DNA of 5,524 nt from Gammaproteobacteria bacterium (GTDB lineage: Bacteria > Pseudomonadota > Gammaproteobacteria > Steroidobacterales > Rariloculaceae). How positions within the stretch are numbered: position 1 is the first letter of the stretch; each line of letters begins with the position of its first letter. A program made the translations under genes and the position numbers. The notes beneath the pieces are model-generated. The model had not been told where the DNA came from, did no database searches, and worked only from the letters and a program-made list of their open reading frames with translations. Below are positions 1 through 5,524 of the stretch, piece after piece. Location of the stretch: assembly GCA_016927175.1 (NCBI GenBank), contig JAFGNC010000153.1, positions 1-5,524 on the forward strand. The letters run 5' to 3'.

Positions 1-363
1 ATTCTGCTCGACGCCCCCTGCAGCGCGCTCGGAGTCGTCCGACGGCACCCCGACATCAAGCTGCTGCGCAGCCCGGCCGACGTCGACCGCGCCGTCGCGC
101 TGCAGGCGGAGCTGCTGGCCGCGCTGTGGCCGCTGCTCCGCCCGGGCGGGCGGATCGTCTATGCGACGTGCACGGTGCTCCATCGCGAGAACCGGGATCA
201 GACAGGGCGTTTCGTCCAAGCGACGCCGGGCGCGGCGCCCGCGCCGGACCGGCCGCCGCTCCAGATCCGGCCCGGAGAGGCGAACCGGGATGGCTTCTAT
301 TATGCTTGCATCGACAAGCAGGAGACGGCTCCCCCAATCCGTGTGTCAGACTTCAACGCATAG
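1..363 (+). CDS. rsmB: 16S rRNA (cytosine-967-C5)-methyltransferase RsmB, C-terminal part (5' end outside window)
   Basis: This is the last 120 codons of an RsmB/Sun-family, SAM-dependent RNA m5C methyltransferase, which modifies C967 of 16S rRNA in the cytoplasm. The visible part starts in motif IV, with DAPCSALGVVRRHPDIK at residues 3-19 of the fragment. Cys7 there is the cysteine that releases the product in this family. Motif VI follows as YATCTVLHREN, with Cys57 as the nucleophile that attacks C6 of cytosine. Both cysteines are intact. The end matches the family's DGF(Y/F)YA closing strand, followed by an unconserved tail of about 17 residues, and the stop is TAG at 361-363. The full family protein is about 430 residues, so roughly the first 300 lie upstream. 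The next gene starts 74 nt before this stop in another frame, which suggests one transcript. Identification is firm. Confidence 0.95.
   Translation: MLLDAPCSALGVVRRHPDIKLLRSPADVDRAVALQAELLAALWPLLRPGGRIVYATCTVLHRENRDQTGRFVQATPGAAPAPDRPPLQIRPGEANRDGFYYACIDKQETAPPIRVSDFNA
274..280 (+). promoter_or_regulatory. Ribosome binding site deciding the DUF4390 gene start
   Basis: GGAGAGG lies 9 nt upstream of the ATG at 290, inside the rsmB coding sequence. The alternatives are worse. ATG at 302 has no purine-rich box at a usable distance. GTG at 341 has AGGAG at 320-324, about 16 nt away, which is too far. There is no in-frame ATG, GTG or TTG between the rsmB stop and the signal-peptide core. This site therefore sets the start and the 74-nt overlap. 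Confidence 0.6.
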
Positions 364-955
364 CGCTCGCGGCGCGAGCCCGCTGGTTCGTGCGCTCGAG
401 CTCGCGGTCCTGGCACTGGTTCTTGCGATGAGCGCGGGCGCCGCGGCACAGGACGAGGACCCCGGCCGTTTCGAGATCCGCTCCGCCAGCGTCGAGCTCG
501 ACTCCGGCGTCTATTTCCTGAGCGCATGGATGGAGCTGCGGCTGTCCTCGGAGGCGCGGGAAGCGCTGCGATCCGGCGTGCCGCTGACGCTCAGAGTCGA
601 TGTCGAGCTGCTCCACAACCGACGTTTCTGGGCCGACGCCGACGAGGCCGAGCTGCAGCAGCGCTACCAGCTCGAGTATCACGCGTTGACGGAGCGCTAC
701 GTCGTGTCGAACCTGAACAGCGGCGATCAGAGCTCGTTCGCGACGCTTTTCGCCGCGCTGAACTACCTCGGGCGTATCGAGAAGCTGCCGCTGATCGACA
801 CGGCGCTGCTCGAGGACGATCGGCGCTACGACATTCGCATCCGAGTCGTTCTGGACATGGAGAGACTTCCCGGACCTTTGCGGCTGCTGGCTTTCTGGCG
901 CCGCGACTGGTCGATCTCGAGCGATTGGTACCGATGGCGTTTGGGAAGCGGATAA
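290..955 (+). CDS. Exported DUF4390-domain protein
   Basis: This is a 221-residue protein of the DUF4390 family, a Proteobacterial family of unknown function that commonly sits just upstream of the NtrY kinase gene. The N-terminus is a long polar, Arg-containing stretch (1-34), then a hydrophobic core at about 36-50 and a small-residue end (SAGAAA, 48-53) followed by QDEDPG. This fits a Sec signal peptide cut near residue 53, giving a periplasmic or envelope product; an uncleaved anchor is the alternative. The mature part (about 57-220) alternates short beta-like stretches, including FEIRSASVELDSGVYFLSAW and YDIRIRVVLDME, and ends in a Trp-rich FWRRDWSISSDWYRWRL tail. I recognise no catalytic motif. 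The overlaps with rsmB (74 nt) and with the kinase gene (22 nt) suggest co-expression. A role in the signal sensed by the kinase is inference from context only. The first 30 residues are the least certain part. Confidence 0.85.
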   Translation: MASIMLASTSRRRLPQSVCQTSTHSARGASPLVRALELAVLALVLAMSAGAAAQDEDPGRFEIRSASVELDSGVYFLSAWMELRLSSEAREALRSGVPLTLRVDVELLHNRRFWADADEAELQQRYQLEYHALTERYVVSNLNSGDQSSFATLFAALNYLGRIEKLPLIDTALLEDDRRYDIRIRVVLDMERLPGPLRLLAFWRRDWSISSDWYRWRLGSG

Positions 956-3156
956 AGAAGGCGTTTCTGACGCTCGTGCTCGTGGCCGGCGCGCTGCTGT
1001 GGCTCGCCGCGCTGCTGCTGTTCAGCCGCGTCGCGGAAAACTCCGACGACTTCGCCCGCTGGCAGAACTGGGTTCTGCTGATCAACTCGATCGGCATCAC
1101 GGCGCTGATCGTGCTGATCAGCGTCAACCTGACGCGCCTCATCCGCGATCTGCGCCGGCACGTGCCGGGCTCGCGGCTGAAGCTGCGCATGATCACGCTG
1201 CTCGTCGCGCTCGCGGTCACGCCTCTGCTCGTCGTGTACGTGTTCTCCGTCGCGTTCATCAACCGGGGGATCGACAGCTGGTTCAGCGTCGACGCCGAGC
1301 AGGGGCTCGAGAACGCGCTGACACTGAGCCAGACCGCGCTCGACGTGCAGAAACGGCGCAACCTCGAGGACCTGCAGAGAGTGGCGGCGCGGCTCGACGC
1401 GGCGGACGTCGACGATTACGTCGCCGAGTTGAACACGCTGCGCCGCGACAGCGAGGCCGTCGAGCTGACCCTGTTCGGCGCTAACAACCGAATTCTCGCG
1501 ACGAGCTCGGATCAGCCGGGCGAGGTCGCGCCGACGTATCTGACAGAGGAGACGATCTTCCAGCTTCGCCAGCAGCGGCCGTACGTGAGCCTCGAGCCGC
1601 TCGCGGGCGGGCAATACCAGGTCGTCGCGGCGCTGAATCTGGCCGATTCGGTGTCGCAGGCGGGGCCGGAGGTGCTGCAGGGCCGTTACGCCGTCGAGCC
1701 GCGTCTCAGCGCGCTCGCGAACTCGGTGCAGGAGAGCTTCAACCAATACTCCGAGCTTTCGTTCCTTCGCACGCCGTTGAAGTACGGCTTCACGCTGACC
1801 CTGTCGCTCGTGCTGCTGGTCTCGCTGCTCGCCTCCGTTTACGGCGCGCTGACGTCGGCACGCCGGCTCGTCGGGCCGATACAGCAGCTGATGCAGGGCA
1901 CGCGCGCCGTCGCCCGCGGCGACTTCGACACGCGACTGCCGATCCCGGCGCGGGACGAAATCGGATTCCTGATCAACTCGTTCAACGACATGACGCAGCG
2001 GCTCGCTGATGCGCGTCAGGAAGCGCGGTTCAGCGAGCAGAAGGTCGAAAGCGAGCGCCGCAAGCTCGAGGTCATCCTCGCGCGGCTGTCCACCGGCGTC
2101 GTCGCGCTCGAGCCCGACATGCGCATCCGCACGGCCAACGCGTCGGCGGGCATGATCCTGAACGTCGACCTCGAAGCGCACGTCGGCGAGTCGCTGGTGG
2201 ACCTTGCGGAGAATCGGCCGCTGCTCGCGCAGTTCCTGACCGTCAGCGCGGCCAAGCTCGCTGAAGGCAAGAGCGAATGGCGCGAGCAGATCGTGCTGCG
2301 CGGCGACGTCGGCCGCCGCGTCCTGATGTGCGCGTGCACGGCGCTGCCGGGCGAGGCGGGCGGCGCGAGCGGCTACGTGGTCGTGTTCGACGACGTGACG
2401 GCGCTGATGCAGGCGCAGCGCGATGCCGCCTGGGGCGAGGTGGCCCGCCGTCTCGCGCACGAGATCAAGAATCCGTTGACGCCGATCCAACTCTCGGCCG
2501 AGAGGCTGAGGCGGCGGTACCTCGCCGGCGAAACGTCGGACCTCGACCTGCTCGACCGCGCGACCCACACGATCATTCAGCAGGTCGAGGCGATGAAGGA
2601 GATGGTCAACGCGTTCAGCCAGTACGCGAAGCAGCCGGCCGTCGAGTTCAGCGTCTTCGACCTGAACGACCTGATCTCCGAGATCACGGAGCTCTACCGC
2701 TCGCCGGAGAATCCGGTAGCGATCAAGTTCTCGTTCGATGCCAATTTGCCGAAGATCAAGGCCGATGCCGGCCGCATGCGGCAGGTATTCCACAACCTGA
2801 TGCGCAACGCCCTCGAAGCCATGGAGCGGCAGAGCGACGCGCGAGTGGACATCTCCACCCGCTACCTTCACCGTGACGGCGCCGACGCGGTCGAGATCAA
2901 GGTGGCGGACAACGGACCGGGCTTCGTCGACGACATCGTCGACCAGGCGTTCGATCCCTATGTGACCAGCAAACCCAAAGGCACCGGTCTCGGACTCGCG
3001 ATCGTGAAGAAGCTGGTGGAAGAGCACGGGGGACAGATCAAGGCGTCCAACCGGCAGCAAGGCGGGGCGGAGATCAGTATACTGCTCCCGATATCCAGCG
3101 AGACGACCGGTACGCCGATCGTTCACGGCAGCGAAAACAGGAGGGAGCGCGCGTGA
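934..3156 (+). CDS. ntrY: NtrY-type membrane sensor histidine kinase
   Basis: This 740-residue inner-membrane histidine kinase has NtrY architecture. Transmembrane segments lie at about 11-30, 46-64 and 87-109. A periplasmic sensing region of about 170 residues follows, then a fourth membrane segment at about 285-306. Next come HAMP (about 307-360, with PIxxLMxGTxAVARGDFDxRLP and DEIGFL at 341-346), a short linker helix, PAS (about 380-490), HisKA with phospho-acceptor His509 in LAHEIKNPLTPIQLSAERL, and HATPase_c. The ATP-binding boxes are intact: N box HNLMRNALEAM (Asn625), G1 DNGPGF (659-664) and G2 GTGLGL (683-688). It should autophosphorylate and pass phosphate to the regulator encoded next. 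The ATG at 934 was chosen because MAFGKRIKK is a typical basic N-terminus before a first membrane helix. It lies 22 nt inside the preceding gene and has only a weak GAG 12 nt upstream, so coupling is likely. Upstream extension is ruled out because that region codes for DUF4390. The symbol is by architecture; a nitrogen role is not shown. Confidence 0.93.
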   Translation: MAFGKRIKKAFLTLVLVAGALLWLAALLLFSRVAENSDDFARWQNWVLLINSIGITALIVLISVNLTRLIRDLRRHVPGSRLKLRMITLLVALAVTPLLVVYVFSVAFINRGIDSWFSVDAEQGLENALTLSQTALDVQKRRNLEDLQRVAARLDAADVDDYVAELNTLRRDSEAVELTLFGANNRILATSSDQPGEVAPTYLTEETIFQLRQQRPYVSLEPLAGGQYQVVAALNLADSVSQAGPEVLQGRYAVEPRLSALANSVQESFNQYSELSFLRTPLKYGFTLTLSLVLLVSLLASVYGALTSARRLVGPIQQLMQGTRAVARGDFDTRLPIPARDEIGFLINSFNDMTQRLADARQEARFSEQKVESERRKLEVILARLSTGVVALEPDMRIRTANASAGMILNVDLEAHVGESLVDLAENRPLLAQFLTVSAAKLAEGKSEWREQIVLRGDVGRRVLMCACTALPGEAGGASGYVVVFDDVTALMQAQRDAAWGEVARRLAHEIKNPLTPIQLSAERLRRRYLAGETSDLDLLDRATHTIIQQVEAMKEMVNAFSQYAKQPAVEFSVFDLNDLISEITELYRSPENPVAIKFSFDANLPKIKADAGRMRQVFHNLMRNALEAMERQSDARVDISTRYLHRDGADAVEIKVADNGPGFVDDIVDQAFDPYVTSKPKGTGLGLAIVKKLVEEHGGQIKASNRQQGGAEISILLPISSETTGTPIVHGSENRRERA
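3139..3147 (+). promoter_or_regulatory. Strong ribosome binding site for the GTG start of the ntrX-like gene
   Basis: AGGAGGGAG lies inside the last codons of the kinase gene, with its AGGAGG core 8 nt before the GTG at 3153. It fixes a GTG start that forms a GTGA overlap with the kinase stop, a standard arrangement for translational coupling and matched expression of kinase and regulator. Confidence 0.8.
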
Positions 3157-4493
3157 AGAATGCGCGAATCTTGGTTGTCGACGACGAAGCGAACATCCGC
3201 GCCTTGCTGGAAGAGATCCTCAGCGAGGAAGGCTACGAGGTTACGATCGCGGCCGACGCCGAGCAGGCTCGTAAAGCGCGGGAGCAGAACGACTACGATC
3301 TGATCCTGCTCGACATCTGGATGCCGGACACCGACGGCATCTCCTTATTGAAGGAATGGTCCGAGGGTGACGCGCTCGGGCCCGTCGTCATGATGTCCGG
3401 GCACGGCACCGTCGACGCGGCCGTCGAAGCCACGCGGCTCGGCGCGGTCGACTTCATCGAGAAGCCCGTCTCGCTCGCGAAGCTGCTGCGCGTCGTGCAG
3501 TCGGCGCTCGCGCACCGGCGCCAGTCCGGGCGCCGGCGCAGCCTCGTGCCGCCGATTCTCGCGCCGGTCGGCAAGAGCGAGGCGATGCGACGGCTGCGAG
3601 AGCAGGTCGCCCGCGTCGCGCGTCACGATGCCCACACACTCCTGACCGGTGAGCCCGGCAGCGGCCGCGAGCTGTTCGCGCGCTACCTCGCGAGCCGCAG
3701 CGATCGTGCCGACGGCGCGTTCGTGACGGTCATGGGCGGTGCGCTGACCGATCAGACCTGCCGCGCCCAGCTGCTCGGCGACGGCGAGCAGCCCGGCGCG
3801 CTCGAGAAGGCCAGCGGCGGCATTCTGTTCATCAACGAGGTCCAGGACATGCCGCCGGACGCCCAGCAGCTTCTGCTCGGCGTGCTGGAGCAGAAGGAGT
3901 TCGTGCCGGCAGACGCCGCGTCGCCACGGCCTTTCGACGCGCGGATCGTCGCCAGCGCTCCGCCGGGTTTCGAGCGCAGCGGAGGCTTCAAGCGCGAGCT
4001 GCTGTCGCACTTGAGCGTGATCGTGATCGGGGTGCCGCCGCTGCGCGAGTACGCCGAGGACGTTCCCGAGCTGCTGCGCTACCACGTGGACTCGTTCGTC
4101 GACTCCGAAAACCTGCCGTTCCGGCGCTTCAGCGTCGCCGCGCAGAACCGGCTTCGCAATTATCCGTGGCCGGGAAACGTGCGGGAGCTGAAGAACATGG
4201 TCAAGCGCCTGCTGATCCTCGGCGGCAGCGAGACGATCGAGCTCGACGAGGTCGAAGCACAGCTCGTGTCGGAGAAGATTCAGGGCGAGCCGCTGGTCAA
4301 GCAGGATCTGCTCGCGATGCCGCTGCGCGAGGCGCGCGAGCACTTCGAGCGCGCGTATCTTCAGCAGCAGTTGCTGCTGTGCGGCGGCAAGGTCGGCCAG
4401 CTCGCGAAACGCGTCGGCATGGAGCGCACGCACCTGTACCGCAAGCTGCGTTCCCTCGGGGTCGACTTCCGCCAGGCGCTGTCCGACGACTGA
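3153..4493 (+). CDS. ntrX: NtrX-type response regulator with a degenerate AAA+ domain
   Basis: This 446-residue regulator has receiver, AAA+ and Fis-type HTH domains in that order, and is the partner of the kinase encoded just upstream (GTGA overlap). The receiver (4-120) is complete: Asp10/Asp11, phospho-acceptor Asp54, Ser82 and Lys104. The AAA+ part (about 138-372) is recognisable but degraded. Walker A reads GEPGSGRE (166-173), with Arg172 for the catalytic Lys. Walker B reads GGILFINEV, with Asn228 for Asp, while Glu229 is kept. The GAFTGA loop that contacts sigma-54 is missing: only DGEQP separates LLG (207-209) from GALEKA, about nine residues fewer than in NtrC. The two arginine-finger positions are Lys280 and His286. 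The sensor II region WPGNVREL (339-346) is kept. The C-terminal HTH (about 391-438, GQLAKRVGMERTHLYRKLRSLGV) is normal. I infer phosphorylation-controlled DNA binding without ATP-driven sigma-54 activation. Dimer or oligomer scaffolding by the AAA+ fold remains possible. The symbol rests on pairing and architecture. Confidence 0.9.
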   Translation: MKNARILVVDDEANIRALLEEILSEEGYEVTIAADAEQARKAREQNDYDLILLDIWMPDTDGISLLKEWSEGDALGPVVMMSGHGTVDAAVEATRLGAVDFIEKPVSLAKLLRVVQSALAHRRQSGRRRSLVPPILAPVGKSEAMRRLREQVARVARHDAHTLLTGEPGSGRELFARYLASRSDRADGAFVTVMGGALTDQTCRAQLLGDGEQPGALEKASGGILFINEVQDMPPDAQQLLLGVLEQKEFVPADAASPRPFDARIVASAPPGFERSGGFKRELLSHLSVIVIGVPPLREYAEDVPELLRYHVDSFVDSENLPFRRFSVAAQNRLRNYPWPGNVRELKNMVKRLLILGGSETIELDEVEAQLVSEKIQGEPLVKQDLLAMPLREAREHFERAYLQQQLLLCGGKVGQLAKRVGMERTHLYRKLRSLGVDFRQALSDD

Positions 4494-4494
4494 G

Positions 4495-4509
4495 CCGCGA
4501 CCTTCGCGG
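4495..4509 (+). terminator. Small hairpin just after the ntrX stop, possible weak terminator
   Basis: CCGCGA (4495-4500) and TCGCGG (4504-4509) form a perfect 6-bp GC-rich stem with a CCT loop, one nucleotide after the TGA at 4491-4493. The position suits a 3'-end hairpin. The following bases (AAGACGATTCGG) contain no T-run, so a classical intrinsic terminator is not supported. It may protect the 3' end, or be chance in GC-rich DNA. Confidence 0.35.
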
Positions 4510-4533
4510 AAGACGATTCGGTTACGGCCTTAT

Positions 4534-4629
4534 CAAGAAGCCGGAGTTCGGCGTTCAGGGACGTCTGTGGCCTCGGCCGAGAAGCCGTAGTTCGGCGTTC
4601 AGGGCTGTCCGTGGCCTCCGTCGAGAAGC
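4534..4629. repeat. 44-nt tandem repeat, two full copies plus an 8-nt third start
   Basis: Copy 1 (4534-4577) and copy 2 (4578-4621) match at 37 of 44 positions without gaps. They share an identical 16-nt core, AGTTCGGCGTTCAGGG. A third copy begins at 4622 with CGAGAAGC, identical to the start of copy 2, and then stops matching where the neighbouring inverted-repeat element begins. The copy junction contains the perfect palindrome CTCGGCCGAG (4572-4581). No reading frame here looks coding. This is intergenic repeat DNA between convergent genes; its family is not recognised. Confidence 0.85.
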
Positions 4630-4715
4630 GAGCGTGTAGTGCTCCTTTATTCGCAGTGTCTGCCTCGCTTCGCTCGCAGGCTGCCAATAAAGGAGCACTA
4701 CACCGCTCCCTTCTC
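4623..4715. repeat. Long inverted repeat (perfect 18-nt arms), MITE-like or REP-like element
   Basis: The left arm 4634-4651 (GTGTAGTGCTCCTTTATT) is the exact reverse complement of the right arm 4686-4703, enclosing a 34-nt GC-rich centre (4652-4685). The stem can extend outward: AGC (4631-4633) pairs with GCT (4705-4707) past one bulged C, and GAGAAG (4623-4628) pairs with CTTCTC (4710-4715), giving about 28 pairs in all. The centre contains several GCAG/CTGC pairs that can form smaller hairpins. A perfect 18-bp match is far beyond chance. It could be a small non-autonomous mobile element, or a hairpin acting as a bidirectional terminator between the convergent genes. There is no clear target-site duplication and no T-tail. 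Confidence 0.85.
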
Positions 4716-4717
4716 TG

Positions 4718-4797
4718 CAGATCGGGAAAAGGCATCTGACCGCATACTTCAGAGATCGGGAAAGGGCTCTGACCCCTTCTCTTAGGGTAAGGGCTAT
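4718..4797. repeat. Short dispersed-type repeat, two copies plus a degenerate third at the SPOR gene stop
   Basis: Copy 1 (4718-4741) and copy 2 (4750-4774) share AGATCGGGAAA, then GG, TCTGACC at matching places, with small indels. Each can form a short hairpin: CAGAT/ATCTG (4718-4722 with 4734-4738) and TCAGAG/CTCTGA (4749-4754 with 4767-4772). A third stretch, 4783-4797, matches 4756-4770 at 12 of 15 positions and covers the SPOR gene stop codon (4794-4796). CTTCTCT precedes both the first and third copies (4710-4716, 4776-4782). The minus-strand reading GGGGTCAGAGCCCTTTCCC resembles motifs I remember near REP-type repeats in Proteobacteria; that link is unverified. Confidence 0.7.
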
Positions 4798-5399
4798 TCG
4801 TTGACCTTCATCATCAGCGAGTCAACACCGGCGCCGCGCAGCTGCGCGCGCAGCCGATTCAGCTGATCGAGATCGCTGATCGGCCCGACCCGGACGCGGT
4901 GATAGACGTCGTCGTCGATCGTGACCTTCTGAATCCGCGATTCGATGCCGAGCAACGCGAGGTTGGCCTGCATCCGATCGGCGTCGCCGTGCGAGCGGAA
5001 CGAGCCGGTCTGCAGGATGTAGCTGCCGGGCGCCTCGACCGCCGCCGGCGCGGCGGCCGGCGTGCTGCTGACGCTCTCGACCTCCGGCACGACCACCTCG
5101 TAGCTCGGCAGGATGTCGTAGAAGTCGAAGCGGCTTTCGCTCTCGGGGACCGCGGCGGCTTCCGCCGCCGACTCGGCGGACGATCCCGTGCGTGAGCGCG
5201 CGGGGGCCGGCGCGGGCTCCTCCGCCGGCTCCGCGCGTGGCGTCCGCGCCGCGGCCGGCGCGGCGCCGCCTTCGTCGGCCCTGAAGTCCGAGAAGTAGAC
5301 ACCGGCCGCGACCAGCAGGCCGAGCCCGAGGCCGACCAGCATCCAGGCGAAACCGTGCGCGTCGGCTTCGCGTCTCGATCTGCGTGTGCGGCGTGCCAT
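4794..5399 (-). CDS. Membrane-anchored SPOR-domain protein (FtsN-like cell-division type)
   Basis: This 201-residue bitopic inner-membrane protein has a basic cytoplasmic N-terminus (MARRTRRSRRE), one membrane helix (about 17-36), and a long periplasmic linker rich in Ala, Pro and Glu (about 40-123). A C-terminal SPOR domain (about 124-199) follows, with YILQTGSF at 127-134 and HRVRVGP at 167-173. SPOR domains bind peptidoglycan stripped of stem peptides at division septa, so a role in cell division or wall remodelling is likely. Within the linker, FDFYDILPSYEVVVP (91-105) matches a motif I know from SPOR proteins encoded next to argS. The start ATG has AAAGAGA about 6 nt upstream on the minus strand. 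The gene lies 27 nt after argS, so co-transcription is probable, and its 3' end faces ntrX. The short length and single helix fit FtsN or DedD relatives; I do not assign ftsN because such paralogues are hard to separate by eye. Confidence 0.88.
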   Translation of the reverse strand: MARRTRRSRREADAHGFAWMLVGLGLGLLVAAGVYFSDFRADEGGAAPAAARTPRAEPAEEPAPAPARSRTGSSAESAAEAAAVPESESRFDFYDILPSYEVVVPEVESVSSTPAAAPAAVEAPGSYILQTGSFRSHGDADRMQANLALLGIESRIQKVTIDDDVYHRVRVGPISDLDQLNRLRAQLRGAGVDSLMMKVNE

Positions 5400-5426
5400 T
5401 CCTTGTCTCTTTGCTCGAGTGCCGCC

Positions 5427-5524
5427 CTACATGCTGGCCGGCGCTGCGACGCCGAGCAGCGTCAGCGCGTTGCGGATCACCTGCTGCGCGGCGAGCGCAA
5501 GCACGACGCGTGCGTCTCTCAGCG
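5427..5524 (-). CDS. argS: Arginyl-tRNA synthetase, C-terminal end (5' end outside window)
   Basis: Only the last 31 codons are present, read from 5522 down to the TAG at 5427-5429. The peptide LRDARVVLALAAQQVIRNAL followed by TLLGVAAPASM matches the conserved end of class I arginyl-tRNA synthetases: the final anticodon-binding helix, with the V(I/L)xNxLxLLGVxAPExM closing signature. The enzyme charges tRNA-Arg in the cytoplasm. The downstream SPOR gene, 27 nt away on the same strand, strengthens the call because argS followed by a SPOR gene is a common Gammaproteobacterial pair. No catalytic motifs lie in this fragment, so the call rests on the C-terminal signature and the neighbour. Confidence 0.88.
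   Translation of the reverse strand, partial: LRDARVVLALAAQQVIRNALTLLGVAAPASM

Noticed and set aside
161..289. Longer start for the DUF4390 gene
   Set aside because: The extra 43 residues are an Arg-rich shadow of rsmB, and the GGAGAGG site fits the ATG at 290.
526..933. Upstream extension of the kinase frame by 136 codons
   Set aside because: The extension is Arg/Ala-rich and overlaps the DUF4390 gene entirely; the MAFGKRIKK start directly before a membrane helix is far better.
826..3126. 766-codon open frame on the minus strand antisense to the kinase
   Set aside because: The plus-strand kinase has all expected domains. The antisense product is an Arg/His/Asp/Leu-rich string with no domain, as expected opposite a GC-rich gene.
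3345..4433. 362-codon minus-strand open frame opposite ntrX
   Set aside because: Same artefact of high-GC codon use; no signal peptide, motif or ribosome site, while the sense frame is a clear regulator.
4166..4639. 157-codon plus-strand frame running from ntrX into the repeat region
   Set aside because: Its first two thirds are an off-frame shadow of ntrX and the remainder is repeat DNA; no start context.
4361..4735. 124-codon minus-strand frame across the intergenic repeats
   Set aside because: It spans the palindrome and the end of ntrX, has no ribosome site and no recognisable protein features.
4494..4793. CRISPR array in the repeat-rich gap
   Set aside because: The 44-nt units abut without spacers, only two are complete, and the other repeats differ in sequence; no array structure and no cas genes.

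Overview
The window looks like a chromosomal segment from a high-GC Gammaproteobacterium. The evidence is G/C-ending codon use, the order rsmB – DUF4390 gene – ntrY – ntrX, and an argS–SPOR gene pair like the one I remember from Pseudomonas-type genomes. The genus cannot be fixed from this sequence.

Plus strand, 1-4493: one tightly packed gene string. It holds the last 120 codons of rsmB (16S rRNA m5C methyltransferase), an exported DUF4390 protein whose start lies inside rsmB, an NtrY-type membrane histidine kinase that overlaps the DUF4390 gene by 22 nt, and an NtrX-type response regulator joined to the kinase by a GTGA overlap. The overlaps point to co-transcription and translational coupling. 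The kinase should phosphorylate the regulator's receiver domain. The regulator's central AAA+ domain looks dead: Walker A Lys, Walker B Asp, both arginine-finger positions and the GAFTGA loop are all changed or missing. It therefore probably acts as a phosphorylation-controlled DNA-binding protein and not as a sigma-54 activator.

4494-4793: a 300-nt gap between convergent genes with no credible gene but full of repeats. In order: a small hairpin after the ntrX stop; two copies of a 44-nt tandem repeat plus an 8-nt start of a third; a 70-nt element bounded by perfect 18-nt inverted repeats; and two copies, plus a degenerate third, of a GATCGGGAAA...CTGACC repeat. The last copy runs into the stop codon of the next gene.

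Minus strand, 4794-5524: the 3' end of argS (arginyl-tRNA synthetase), then 27 nt later a membrane-anchored SPOR-domain protein of the FtsN type, probably in one operon. The coding content is mostly ordinary. The points worth a second look are the degenerate AAA+ regulator and the layered repeats in the convergent gap.
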